Of a stretch of 64,000 nt of DNA, positions 35,782 through 44,578 are shown one piece after another (position 1 is the stretch's first letter; every line of letters begins with the position of its first letter). Location: assembly GCF_947496485.1 (NCBI RefSeq), contig NZ_CANMCZ010000003.1, positions 248,001 to 312,000 on the forward strand, given 5' to 3'. The notes under the pieces were generated by a model. That model did no database searches. It saw only the letters and a program-made list of their open reading frames with translations, and had not been told where the DNA came from. The stretch is from an uncultured Winogradskyella sp. (GTDB taxonomy: Bacteria; Bacteroidota; Bacteroidia; Flavobacteriales; Flavobacteriaceae). The position numbers were made by a program, and so were the translations under genes.

Positions 35782-36166
35782 TTTGAAAAATCATGCTTTA
35801 AAAATAAAAAAACAGAGTTTTAACTAATTAACAAAACAATCACTAAAAGTTTCTCTTTTTTCTTTTATTATTGACAGAAAAAAGAACAAAACATTTATAT
35901 TTTCGTAATTATTTAAAAAAATGAGTTTTTTTAACCCCTCGAGAATTCCTTTAAAATTTAGATATTTTTAATTACGATGAAACTTTAGTGTTGCACTCTT
36001 GTAAAAAGAGAAGTTGTAGCCAAACAAATGAGGATTTAGTGAAGAGCCTCTTTTATAATCATCTGATTATGAATAGTTGTTGCTACCAATATTGCTATTC
36101 ATTAGGATTAATCTCTTTTATTTTCATATTTTCGTAATATTCTGGATTAATTATTGCTGATTTAAT

Positions 36167-37936
36167 ATGACAAAGATAACTCGCCTCTTTGATTTTCCTT
36201 ATTATCAATTAGAGCATAAACCAAGTGATTCTGCTTTAGTCACAAAATATGATGGTATATGGACACCTATATCAACTAAAGAATATATAGACAAGGCTAA
36301 CGCAATAAGTAGAGCTTTATTAAGGCTTGGCATCAATAAAAATGATAAAATTGCAGTAATTTCTACTACTAATAGAACCGAATGGAATATCATGGACATT
36401 GGTATTTTGCAAACTGGTGCTCAAAATATTCCTATTTATCCAACAATTTGTGCTGAAGATTATGAATATGTTTTAAATCATAGTGAATCGATCTATTGTT
36501 TCGTTTCTGATGAAGAAGTTTTAGAAAAAGTCAGAAAGGTTCAAGCCAATACAATGATTAAAGAGGTATACTCATTTAATCATATTGAAGGTTGTAAACA
36601 TTATTCTGAATTATTTGAGCTTGGAAAAGATGAAAGCAATCAATCAGAAGTTGAAGCTCGAAAAGATGAAGTAAAACCATCTGATTTAGCAACCATTATT
36701 TATACATCTGGTACCACAGGAAAACCAAAAGGTGTGATGCTTTCTCATTGGAATATTACGAGCAATGCTTTAGACAGTTCTCCAAGAGTACCATTAAAAG
36801 AGGGTGAAAATAGAGTGTTGAGCTTCTTGCCTATTTGCCACATTTTTGAACGTGTCTTAATTTATGTATATCAATATGCAGGTACTTCAATTTATTTTGC
36901 AGAAGGCATTGATAAAATTGGTGAAAATGCAAAAGAAATAAAACCTAATCTTATGAGTGTTGTTCCTCGTTTACTTGAAAAAGTTTTCGACAAAATAATG
37001 CTTAAAGGCGAAGAATTAACTGGAATAAAAAAAGGTCTATTCTTTTGGGCTGTAAGATTAGGAGAACGTTGGGAACCGTATGGCGCAAATGGTGCTTGGT
37101 ATGAGTTTCAGCTAAAAATAGCAAACAAACTAATTTTCAGTAAATGGCGTGAAGCATTAGGAGGAGAATTAGGAACAATGGTTTCGGGCAGTGCTGCATT
37201 ACAACCTAGGCTAGCTAGAGTTTTTGGAGCAGCAAACATGAGAGTAATGGAAGGTTATGGACTTACTGAGACATCACCTGTAGTTTCAGTAGGCTTGTAT
37301 AAAAACAAAATGTATAAAGTAGGGACAGTAGGCAAAACCATTGACAATGTAGAAGTGAAAGTAGCTGAGGATGGTGAACTCTTGATCAAAGGTCCAAACG
37401 TAATGCAAGGTTATTATAAAGATCCTGAAAAAACAGCTAGTGTAATGACAGGTGAATATTTCCATACAGGAGATAAAGGTGAAATAGATGCCGATGGTTT
37501 CTTAAAGATTACAGGTCGCAAAAAAGAGATGTTTAAAACCTCTGGAGGAAAATATGTGATTCCACCACTTTTAGAAAACGATATGAAACAGTCGCTTTTC
37601 ATAGAACAGATTATGGTCGTAGGAGAAGGAGAAAAAATGCCAGCGGCATTAATTCAGCCTAATTTTGATTTCATTCGCGATTGGATTGACCATAAGCAAA
37701 ATGGAGTTGGCAAATCAGATGCTGAAATTGCCAATTCAGAAATTGTGATTAATCGTATTCAGAAAGAAATTGATAAATACAACAAAAACTTTGGTAAATG
37801 GGAACAAATCAAACGTTTTGAACTCACGCCAGATATATGGTCTATTGATGCTGGACACCTTACACCTACCATGAAAATGAAACGTGCTATTATAAAAGAT
37901 ATTTATCAAAATCTTTATGATAAGATATATTCTTAA
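36167..37936 (+). CDS. Long-chain fatty acid-CoA ligase (AMP-forming)
   Basis: 589-aa ANL-superfamily ligase activating fatty acids to acyl-CoA with ATP. Motifs: P-loop-like TIIYTSGTTGKPKGVMLSH (about residues 176-194), GYGLTETSP (A5), YFHTGDKGEIDADGFLKITG (A7/A8) and GRKKEMFKTSGGKYV with the catalytic Lys region at the C-terminal end. The length and the FKTSGGKYVIPPLLEN segment fit the FadD15-like long-chain group of Bacteroidota and Actinobacteria. It lies upstream of the MarR-fadN-fadA-fadE operon in the same direction, feeding acyl-CoA into beta-oxidation. Confidence 0.92.
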   Translation: MTKITRLFDFPYYQLEHKPSDSALVTKYDGIWTPISTKEYIDKANAISRALLRLGINKNDKIAVISTTNRTEWNIMDIGILQTGAQNIPIYPTICAEDYEYVLNHSESIYCFVSDEEVLEKVRKVQANTMIKEVYSFNHIEGCKHYSELFELGKDESNQSEVEARKDEVKPSDLATIIYTSGTTGKPKGVMLSHWNITSNALDSSPRVPLKEGENRVLSFLPICHIFERVLIYVYQYAGTSIYFAEGIDKIGENAKEIKPNLMSVVPRLLEKVFDKIMLKGEELTGIKKGLFFWAVRLGERWEPYGANGAWYEFQLKIANKLIFSKWREALGGELGTMVSGSAALQPRLARVFGAANMRVMEGYGLTETSPVVSVGLYKNKMYKVGTVGKTIDNVEVKVAEDGELLIKGPNVMQGYYKDPEKTASVMTGEYFHTGDKGEIDADGFLKITGRKKEMFKTSGGKYVIPPLLENDMKQSLFIEQIMVVGEGEKMPAALIQPNFDFIRDWIDHKQNGVGKSDAEIANSEIVINRIQKEIDKYNKNFGKWEQIKRFELTPDIWSIDAGHLTPTMKMKRAIIKDIYQNLYDKIYS

Positions 37937-38043
37937 GCAAAACTTAAAAGATTAACCCTAAATTTTAACCATTAATCGTTGGTAATAAACGTTTTATACT
38001 ATTTTTTTTATTTTAGGTAGTCCTAACCGCTAAATCCTAAAAA

Positions 38044-38433
38044 ATGAAAACCAAAACATTTATCATCGCTGGCATTTGTGGCGGTATAGCTAATTGGCTT
38101 CTAGCTAGGCTAAGCTATGGTATTATTTTAGAAGATTACTTTCCACAACCCACTACAAACACGCGCTCGTTAACCTATATCTTTTTAGGTTGTTTATCTT
38201 TAGGATTCTTTTTGTCATATTTTTTTAATCGTTGGGCACAAATATCTACAATTTCTACAGGGGCTAAAGCCGGAGCATTTTTCGGTCTGTTCTTAGCATT
38301 ATTTTATGGTTTTATCAAATTGGCAATGGAAAATTCTATGACCACTGAGTTATTTACACTAGATATTGCTGTATCGATTGGAATAACATCAATTACTGGT
38401 GCTCTTGTCGGATATATTAACGGTAAAGTGTAA
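38044..38433 (+). CDS. Small four-helix membrane protein, unknown
   Basis: 129-aa hydrophobic protein with four predicted helices (about residues 5-28, 44-62, 75-94, 104-126) and Gly-rich helix faces (GICGGIANWLLARLSYG; SITGALVGYINGK). No family is recognised with confidence. It stands alone between the acyl-CoA ligase and the MarR gene, with about 107 and 141 bases on either side, so it probably has its own promoter. No functional inference is possible beyond inner-membrane location. Confidence 0.7.
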   Translation: MKTKTFIIAGICGGIANWLLARLSYGIILEDYFPQPTTNTRSLTYIFLGCLSLGFFLSYFFNRWAQISTISTGAKAGAFFGLFLALFYGFIKLAMENSMTTELFTLDIAVSIGITSITGALVGYINGKV

Positions 38434-38496
38434 TAATGGTAAAAAAAGTACCTGAATTAAATACTTCTCAAAATTATTACCTCTAATCATTGAAGT

Positions 38497-38521
38497 AATA
38501 TCAAATTAATAATTTGATATT
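38497..38521. promoter_or_regulatory. Operator-like 11-bp perfect inverted repeat before the MarR gene
   Basis: AATATCAAATT and AATTTGATATT are separated by three bases. It lies 54 bases before the MarR start and just upstream of its -7 box; size and symmetry fit a MarR dimer site. Confidence 0.6.
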
Positions 38522-38525
38522 TTAT

Positions 38526-38537
38526 TATGCATGCATA
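38526..38537. promoter_or_regulatory. TATGCATGCATA palindrome in the MarR promoter
   Basis: A 12-bp perfect palindrome located 12 bases upstream of the -7 element, overlapping where RNA polymerase binds. Second candidate operator for autoregulation of the fad operon. Confidence 0.5.
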
Positions 38538-38549
38538 GTATTTTTTTAC

Positions 38550-38557
38550 TATCTTTG
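38550..38557 (+). promoter_or_regulatory. Putative -7 element of the MarR-fadNAE operon
   Basis: TATCTTTG fits TAnnTTTG exactly, 18 bases before the MarR ATG. Confidence 0.55.
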
Positions 38558-38574
38558 GGTTCCAATATGGTTTC

Positions 38575-39030
38575 ATGAAAGACAAAACAATAGATTATAT
38601 ACTGAGAACCACATGGTTAGCCGTTAACAAAATGTATAACGAAGAAGCTGCGAAGTTTGATTCGACTATGGCAACTGGTTTTGCATTATTAAGCATAGAT
38701 CCAGAAAACGGAACTCCTTCTACTTCGTTAGGTCCAAAAATGGGAATGGAAGCCACAAGTCTTTCTAGAACTCTCAAAACTATGGAATCTAAAGGACTAA
38801 TTGTACGTAAACCAAATCCTGAAGACGGGAGAGGTGTTTTAATTTTTTTGACAGAATTTGGCAGAGAAAAAAGAAATTACTCAAAAGAAAGAGTACTAAC
38901 ATTCAATGAAGCTGTAAAAGCTAATGTTTCGCCTGAAGAACTGGCTAGCTTTCAAAAAGTAGCAGAGGTCATCAATAACATGATTTCTAATAAAAAGATA
39001 TACAATAAAAAAGAACACATTTTAAAATAA
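38575..39030 (+). CDS. MarR-family transcriptional regulator of the fad operon
   Basis: 151-aa winged-helix regulator. The recognition region is MGMEATSLSRTLKTMESKGL, followed by the wing IVRKPNPEDGRGVLIFLTEF with the D-x-R motif typical of MarR proteins. N- and C-terminal helices form the dimer interface. It is the first gene of the fadN-fadA-fadE operon and overlaps fadN by one base (TAATG). Two palindromes around its promoter suggest repression relieved by an acyl-CoA or fatty acid ligand; the ligand is inferred. Confidence 0.92.
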   Translation: MKDKTIDYILRTTWLAVNKMYNEEAAKFDSTMATGFALLSIDPENGTPSTSLGPKMGMEATSLSRTLKTMESKGLIVRKPNPEDGRGVLIFLTEFGREKRNYSKERVLTFNEAVKANVSPEELASFQKVAEVINNMISNKKIYNKKEHILK

Positions 39031-41438
39031 TGAGCAAACGTAGAATTAAAAAAATAGCAATCATTGGTTCCGGAATTATGGGATCGGGAATTGCTTGTCA
39101 TTTCGCAAATATTGGTGTAGATGTGCTTTTGTTAGACATCGTTCCTAGAGAACTAAATGACAAGGAAAAAGCTAAAGGTCTTACCTTAGAAGATAAAGTA
39201 GTTAGAAATCGCTTAGTAAATGATGCTTTAACAGCTTCATTGAAGTCTAAGCCATCACCTATCTATCATCAATCATTTAAAAACAGAATTACAACAGGTA
39301 ATTTAGAAGATGATATTGCCAAAGTAGCTGATGTCGATTGGATTATGGAAGTTGTAGTTGAAAGATTGGATATCAAACAACAAGTTTTTGAAAAACTCGA
39401 AAAGTATAGAACTCCTGGCACTTTAATTACTTCTAATACGTCAGGTATTCCTATTAAATTTATGAGTGAAGGTCGTTCTGAGGATTTCCAGAAGCATTTC
39501 TGCGGAACACACTTTTTTAATCCTGCTCGTTACCTAAAATTATTTGAAATTATTCCTGGACCAAAAACGGATGCTTCAGTATTAGAATTCCTTAACGGAT
39601 ATGGTGAACAGTTCTTAGGTAAAACCTCGGTAATTGCTAAAGACACTCCAGCATTTATTGGAAATCGTATTGGTATTTTTAGTATTCAAAGTTTATTTCA
39701 TGCTGTTAAGGATTTAGATTTAACTATTGAGGAAGTAGATAAACTATCTGGGCCAGTAATTGGTCGACCAAAGTCAGCTACTTTTAGGACTGTTGATGTT
39801 GTTGGTTTAGACACTTTAGTACATGTTGCCAACGGTATTTACGACAACTGTAAAAATGATGAGCGTTTAGAGCTTTTCAAACTTCCAGATTTCATCAATA
39901 CTATGATGGAAAACAAATGGTTAGGAAGTAAGACTGGTCAAGGATTTTACAAGAAAACAGTTTCAGCAGAAGGCAAAAAAGAAATATTAAGTTTAGATTT
40001 AAATACTTTAGAATACCGTTCGGCTAAAAAAGCAAAATTTGCCACTTTAGAATTAACAAAAACGATTGATAAGGTAGCAGACCGTTTTAAAGTATTAATA
40101 AAAGGAAAAGATAAAGCAGGAGAATTCTACAGAAAGAGTTTCTCTGCATTATTTGCATATGTTTCAAATCGTATTCCTGAAATCACTGATGAACTTTATA
40201 AGATAGACGATGCTATGAAAGCTGGATTCGGATGGGAACATGGCCCTTTCCAAATTTGGGATGCTATTGGTGTAGAAAAAGGTATCGAAATGATGCAAGC
40301 CGAAGGTTTTAAACCGGCAGATTGGGTTGCAGATATGATAGAATCTGGTAGTGATAGCTTTTATTCTATTAAAGATGGTGCAACATACTTCTACGACATT
40401 CCTAAGAAAGAACAAGAAAAAGTTCCTGGACAAGACAGCTTCATCATCTTAGATAATATTAGAAAAACAACTGAAGTTTTTAAAAATTCAGGTGTTTCTA
40501 TTCAAGATTTAGGTGATGGAATTCTTAATGTAGAATTTCAATCTAAAATGAATACGATTGGTGGTGATGTCTTAGCGGGAATTAATAAGGGTATTGATTT
40601 AGCCGAAAAAGATTTTGCTGGATTAATCGTAGGAAACCAAGGTCCAAACTTCTCGGTTGGTGCAAACATAGGGATGATCTTTATGATGGCGGCTGAGCAA
40701 GAATATGATGAACTTAATGCAGCAATCAAATACTTCCAAGATACGATGATGCGTATGCGTTATTCTTCAATACCAACAATTTCTGCACCTCATGGTATGG
40801 CACTTGGTGGCGGTTGTGAGATTTCCTTACATGCCGATAAAGTTGTAGCCGCAGCAGAAACTTACATGGGACTTGTAGAGTTTGGTGTAGGTGTGATTCC
40901 TGGTGGTGGAGGCTCTAAAGAAATGGCTTTAAGAGCATCGGATACTTTTAGAAAAGGAGATGTTCAATTAAATACACTTCAAGAATACTTCTTAACTATA
41001 GGTATGGCTAAAGTATCAACATCTGCTTACGAAGCATTTGACTTAGGCTTAATGCAACAAGGAAAAGATGTTGTAGTCGTTAATAAAGACCGTCAAATAG
41101 CAACAGCAAAAGCACATGCGAAACTAATGGCAGATTCAGGCTATACACAACCTGTAAAACGAAATGATGTTTTAGTGTTAGGAAAACAAGCACTAAGTAT
41201 GTTTATGGTTGGAACAGATTCTATGGAAGCATCTAACTACATAAGTGAGCATGACCGCAAAATTGCAAATAAATTAGGTTACGTAATGGCTGGTGGTGAC
41301 TTATCAGAACCTACGAAAGTTAGTGAGCAATACTTATTAGATATTGAGCGTGAAGCCTTTTTATCACTTTGTACAGAGCGTAAAACTTTGGAAAGAATTC
41401 AACATATGTTAACCAAAGGAAAACCTTTAAGAAACTAA
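39030..41438 (+). CDS. fadN: 3-hydroxyacyl-CoA dehydrogenase / enoyl-CoA hydratase (FadN-type)
   Basis: 802-aa bifunctional beta-oxidation enzyme. The dehydrogenase comes first: Rossmann motif GSGIMGSGIA (residues 13-22), catalytic region GTHFFNPARYLKLFEIIPG and KDTPAFIGNRIG. A second 3HCDH C-domain follows (about 360-450). The crotonase domain is C-terminal (about 485-700), with NQGPNFSVGANIG and HGMALGGGCEISLHAD forming the oxyanion hole. This order is that of Bacillus FadN and the reverse of E. coli FadB. Together with the following thiolase and acyl-CoA dehydrogenase it reproduces the fadN-fadA-fadE operon. It converts enoyl-CoA to 3-ketoacyl-CoA. Confidence 0.93.
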   Translation: MSKRRIKKIAIIGSGIMGSGIACHFANIGVDVLLLDIVPRELNDKEKAKGLTLEDKVVRNRLVNDALTASLKSKPSPIYHQSFKNRITTGNLEDDIAKVADVDWIMEVVVERLDIKQQVFEKLEKYRTPGTLITSNTSGIPIKFMSEGRSEDFQKHFCGTHFFNPARYLKLFEIIPGPKTDASVLEFLNGYGEQFLGKTSVIAKDTPAFIGNRIGIFSIQSLFHAVKDLDLTIEEVDKLSGPVIGRPKSATFRTVDVVGLDTLVHVANGIYDNCKNDERLELFKLPDFINTMMENKWLGSKTGQGFYKKTVSAEGKKEILSLDLNTLEYRSAKKAKFATLELTKTIDKVADRFKVLIKGKDKAGEFYRKSFSALFAYVSNRIPEITDELYKIDDAMKAGFGWEHGPFQIWDAIGVEKGIEMMQAEGFKPADWVADMIESGSDSFYSIKDGATYFYDIPKKEQEKVPGQDSFIILDNIRKTTEVFKNSGVSIQDLGDGILNVEFQSKMNTIGGDVLAGINKGIDLAEKDFAGLIVGNQGPNFSVGANIGMIFMMAAEQEYDELNAAIKYFQDTMMRMRYSSIPTISAPHGMALGGGCEISLHADKVVAAAETYMGLVEFGVGVIPGGGGSKEMALRASDTFRKGDVQLNTLQEYFLTIGMAKVSTSAYEAFDLGLMQQGKDVVVVNKDRQIATAKAHAKLMADSGYTQPVKRNDVLVLGKQALSMFMVGTDSMEASNYISEHDRKIANKLGYVMAGGDLSEPTKVSEQYLLDIEREAFLSLCTERKTLERIQHMLTKGKPLRN

Positions 41439-41442
41439 GACA

Positions 41443-42636
41443 ATGAAAACAGCATATATAGTAAAAGCATACAGAACCGCAGTTGGTAAAGCACCTAAAG
41501 GCGTGTTCCGTTTTAAAAGAACAGATGAATTGGCAGCAGAAACCATCAAATACATGATGAAGGAATTGCCAAATTTAGACCCTAAACGTATTGATGATGT
41601 TATTGTTGGTAACGCAATGCCAGAAGGCTCACAAGGACTCAATATGGCGCGTTTAATCTCTTTAATGGGATTAGAAGTTATTGATGTTCCAGGTGTAACT
41701 GTTAACCGTTTTTGCTCTTCGGGAGTAGAAACTATTGGTATGGCAACAGCAAAAATCCAAGCTGGTATGGCAGATTGTATCATTGCTGGTGGTGCAGAAA
41801 GTATGAGTAGTGTACCAATGACAGGTTTTAAACCTGAATTAAATTACGACGCTATCGTAAAATCTGGTCATGAAGACTATTACTGGGGAATGGGAAATAC
41901 CGCAGAAGCAGTAGCACAACAATTTAATGTATCTCGTGAAGATCAAGATGAGTTTGCATACAATTCTCATATGAAAGCATTAAAAGCACAAGCAGAAAAT
42001 CGCTTTCAAGACCAAATAGTTCCTATCGAAGTTGAGCAAACATACATCGATGCAAACGGAAAAAAAGCAACTAAATCGTATACCGTAACTAAAGACGAAG
42101 GCCCTAGAAAAGGAACTAGCAAAGAAGCTTTAGCTAAACTAAGAGCAGTATTTGCAGCTGGTGGAAGCGTAACAGCAGGTAATTCATCACAAATGAGTGA
42201 TGGTGCTGCATTTGTTATGGTAATGAGTGAAGACATGGTTAAAGAGTTAAATCTTGAGCCTGTGGCCAGAATGGTAAACTATGCAGCAGCAGGTGTTGAA
42301 CCGCGTATTATGGGTATTGGACCAGTTAAGGCGATTCCGAAAGCATTAAAGCAAGCAGGCTTAAAACAAGATGATTTATCTTTAATAGAGTTAAATGAAG
42401 CCTTTGCATCGCAATCATTAGCGGTAATTAGAGAGCTAGACTTAAATCCAGATATCATTAACGTAAATGGTGGTGCAATTGCTTTGGGTCATCCATTAGG
42501 GTGTACTGGTGCAAAACTATCCGTACAATTATTTGATGAAATGCGTAAGCAAAACATGCAAGGTAAATATGGTGCAGTAACCATGTGTGTTGGTACTGGC
42601 CAAGGCGCATGTGGAATATTTGAATTTTTAAATTAG
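41443..42636 (+). CDS. fadA: Acetyl-CoA acyltransferase (3-ketoacyl-CoA thiolase)
   Basis: 397-aa thiolase, last step of beta-oxidation. The acylated Cys (C91 in VNRFCSSGVE), the catalytic His (H350 in GGAIALGHPLGCTGA) and the C-terminal Cys (C382 in MCVGTGQGACGIFE) are all present. NEAFASQSLAV is also typical. It starts five bases after fadN and precedes the acyl-CoA dehydrogenase, so it forms the trifunctional module with FadN. Intact and full length. Confidence 0.94.
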   Translation: MKTAYIVKAYRTAVGKAPKGVFRFKRTDELAAETIKYMMKELPNLDPKRIDDVIVGNAMPEGSQGLNMARLISLMGLEVIDVPGVTVNRFCSSGVETIGMATAKIQAGMADCIIAGGAESMSSVPMTGFKPELNYDAIVKSGHEDYYWGMGNTAEAVAQQFNVSREDQDEFAYNSHMKALKAQAENRFQDQIVPIEVEQTYIDANGKKATKSYTVTKDEGPRKGTSKEALAKLRAVFAAGGSVTAGNSSQMSDGAAFVMVMSEDMVKELNLEPVARMVNYAAAGVEPRIMGIGPVKAIPKALKQAGLKQDDLSLIELNEAFASQSLAVIRELDLNPDIINVNGGAIALGHPLGCTGAKLSVQLFDEMRKQNMQGKYGAVTMCVGTGQGACGIFEFLN

Positions 42637-42662
42637 AAAAAGAACATTAAGATTATATAGTT

Positions 42663-44474
42663 ATGGAAGCAACTCAAGAAAAAGAATTATTAAGAGGTGG
42701 ACAATTCCTTGTAAAGGAAACAAACTGTGAAGATATATTTACTCCTGAAGATTTTTCAGAAGAACAAAATATGATGAAAGATGCGGTTATGGAATTTAAT
42801 GACCGTGAAATCATCCCACATAAACCTCGTTTTGAAGCAAAAGATTATGCTTTAACTGAAGACGTAATGCGTAAAGCTGGTGAATTAGGATTTTTAGGTG
42901 TTGCGGTTCCTGAAGCGTATGGTGGGTTAGGAATGGGATTTGTTTCAACATGTTTAACTTGTGACTATATTTCATCAGGTACTGGTTCTTTCAGTACAGC
43001 ATTTGGTGCGCATACTGGTATTGGTACAATGCCAATTACACTTTATGGTACAGAAGCCCAAAAACAAAAATATGTACCGAAACTAGCCACTGGCGAATGG
43101 TTTGGCGCCTACTGTCTAACAGAACCAGGCGCAGGCTCTGATGCAAATTCTGGAAAAACAACTGCTGAGCTTTCTGCAGACGGAAAATCGTACAAAATCA
43201 ACGGACAGAAAATGTGGATTTCTAACGCAGGTTTCTGTAGTCTGATGATTGTTTTTGCACGTATAGAAGATGATAAAAATATTACTGGATTCATTGTTGA
43301 ATATGATTCAGAAAATCCAAATGGTATTACACTTGGAGAAGAAGAGCATAAATTAGGTATTCGTGCGAGTTCTACACGTCAGGTCTTTTTTAACGATACT
43401 GTTATTCCTGTAGAAAACATGTTAGCTGGTCGTGGCGAAGGTTTTAAAATTGCGATGAACGCACTTAACGTTGGTCGTATTAAATTAGCTGCTGCTTGTT
43501 TAGATTCTCAAAGAAGAATCATTACAACAGGTGTTCAATACGCAAATGAACGTAAACAATTTAAAACACCTATTGCCGATTTTGGTGCTATAAAAACCAA
43601 GATTGCCGAAATGGCGACAAGCGCATATGCTGGGGAATCTGCTACATATAGAGCTGCAAAGAATATTGAAGACAGAATTGCTATTCGTGAAGCTGATGGA
43701 AACACACATCAAGAAGCTGAACTTAAAGGTGTTGAAGAATATGCTATTGAATGTTCAATCTTAAAAGTTGCCGTTTCAGAAGATGTTCAGAATTGTGCAG
43801 ACGAAGGTATCCAAATCTTTGGTGGTATGGGATTCTCTGAAGAAACACCAATGGAAGCTGCCTGGAGAGATGCGCGTATTGCACGTATCTATGAAGGAAC
43901 CAACGAAATTAATAGAATGTTGTCTGTCGGTATGTTAGTTAAGAAAGCTATGAAAGGGCACGTCGATTTGTTAGGCCCTGCACAAGCTGTACAGCAAGAG
44001 TTAATGGGAATTCCATCTTTTGAAACACCAGATTATTCTGAGTTGTTTTCAGAAGAAAAAGCAATGATTGCAAAACTTAAGAAAGTATTCTTAATGGTTG
44101 CAGGTGCTGCAGTTCAAAAGTTTGGACCAGAAATGGAACAACACCAACAGTTATTAATTGCTGCTGCAGATATCTTAATTGAAATCTACATGGCTGAATC
44201 AGCTATTTTAAGAACTGAGAAAAATGCGAAGCGTTTTAGCGAAAAAGAGCAATCTGCTCAAATCGCTATGTCTAAATTATATTTATACAATGCAGTAAGT
44301 ATAGTTGAAGGAAAAGGAAAAGAAAGTATTATTTCTTTTGCAGAAGGTGACGAGCAACGTATGATGCTTATGGGACTTAAGCGTTATACCAAATACACAA
44401 ATTATCCAGATATCGTTGACTTACGTAACGAAATTGCAGAAAAAGTAAAAGCAGAAAATAAGTACTGTTTTTAA
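42663..44474 (+). CDS. fadE: Acyl-CoA dehydrogenase (FadE-type, with C-terminal extension)
   Basis: 603-aa flavoprotein oxidising acyl-CoA to enoyl-CoA. Signatures are YCLTEPGAGSDANSGKTTAE, KMWISNAGFCSLMIVFARIE and QIFGGMGFSEETPMEAAWRD, then ARIARIYEGTNEINRML, whose Glu is the catalytic base region. It is about 200 residues longer than medium-chain enzymes, with an extra helical domain (about 430-603), as in the VLCAD/ B. subtilis FadE class. Last gene of the MarR-fadN-fadA-fadE operon, followed by a strong terminator. Confidence 0.93.
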   Translation: MEATQEKELLRGGQFLVKETNCEDIFTPEDFSEEQNMMKDAVMEFNDREIIPHKPRFEAKDYALTEDVMRKAGELGFLGVAVPEAYGGLGMGFVSTCLTCDYISSGTGSFSTAFGAHTGIGTMPITLYGTEAQKQKYVPKLATGEWFGAYCLTEPGAGSDANSGKTTAELSADGKSYKINGQKMWISNAGFCSLMIVFARIEDDKNITGFIVEYDSENPNGITLGEEEHKLGIRASSTRQVFFNDTVIPVENMLAGRGEGFKIAMNALNVGRIKLAAACLDSQRRIITTGVQYANERKQFKTPIADFGAIKTKIAEMATSAYAGESATYRAAKNIEDRIAIREADGNTHQEAELKGVEEYAIECSILKVAVSEDVQNCADEGIQIFGGMGFSEETPMEAAWRDARIARIYEGTNEINRMLSVGMLVKKAMKGHVDLLGPAQAVQQELMGIPSFETPDYSELFSEEKAMIAKLKKVFLMVAGAAVQKFGPEMEQHQQLLIAAADILIEIYMAESAILRTEKNAKRFSEKEQSAQIAMSKLYLYNAVSIVEGKGKESIISFAEGDEQRMMLMGLKRYTKYTNYPDIVDLRNEIAEKVKAENKYCF

Positions 44475-44496
44475 TTTAAGTTTAAGTTTGAAAATG

Positions 44497-44545
44497 AAAA
44501 GCCAATTCTACCGACTACCATCGGAATTGAATTGGCTTTTTTTAT
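44497..44545 (+). terminator. Terminator of the fad operon
   Basis: AAAAGCCAATTC (44497-44508) pairs with GAATTGGCTTTT (44529-44540); an inner CCGA/TCGG extends the stem, followed by a T run. Confidence 0.9.
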
Positions 44546-44578
44546 TTTACTATATTTATGTTGCTATAAAATCAAATT

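Larger units (their letters stand above)
35640..36166. other. 527-base divergent intergenic region
   Basis: Between pflB (minus) and the acyl-CoA ligase gene (plus). The pflB-proximal third holds the pfl promoter and FNR-like site. The middle has a perfect CGTTTTCG/CGAAAACG inverted repeat (35761-35781). The rest is very A/T-rich, with a 13-base direct repeat ATATTTTCGTAAT at 35897-35909 and 36126-36138, and a small ATAATCA/TGATTAT hairpin near 36055-36070. No coding frame or RNA gene is supported. Confidence 0.6.

Noticed and set aside
36000-36160. Possible structured RNA or riboswitch before the acyl-CoA ligase gene
   Set aside because: Only small, isolated hairpins are present and no known riboswitch core could be recognised.
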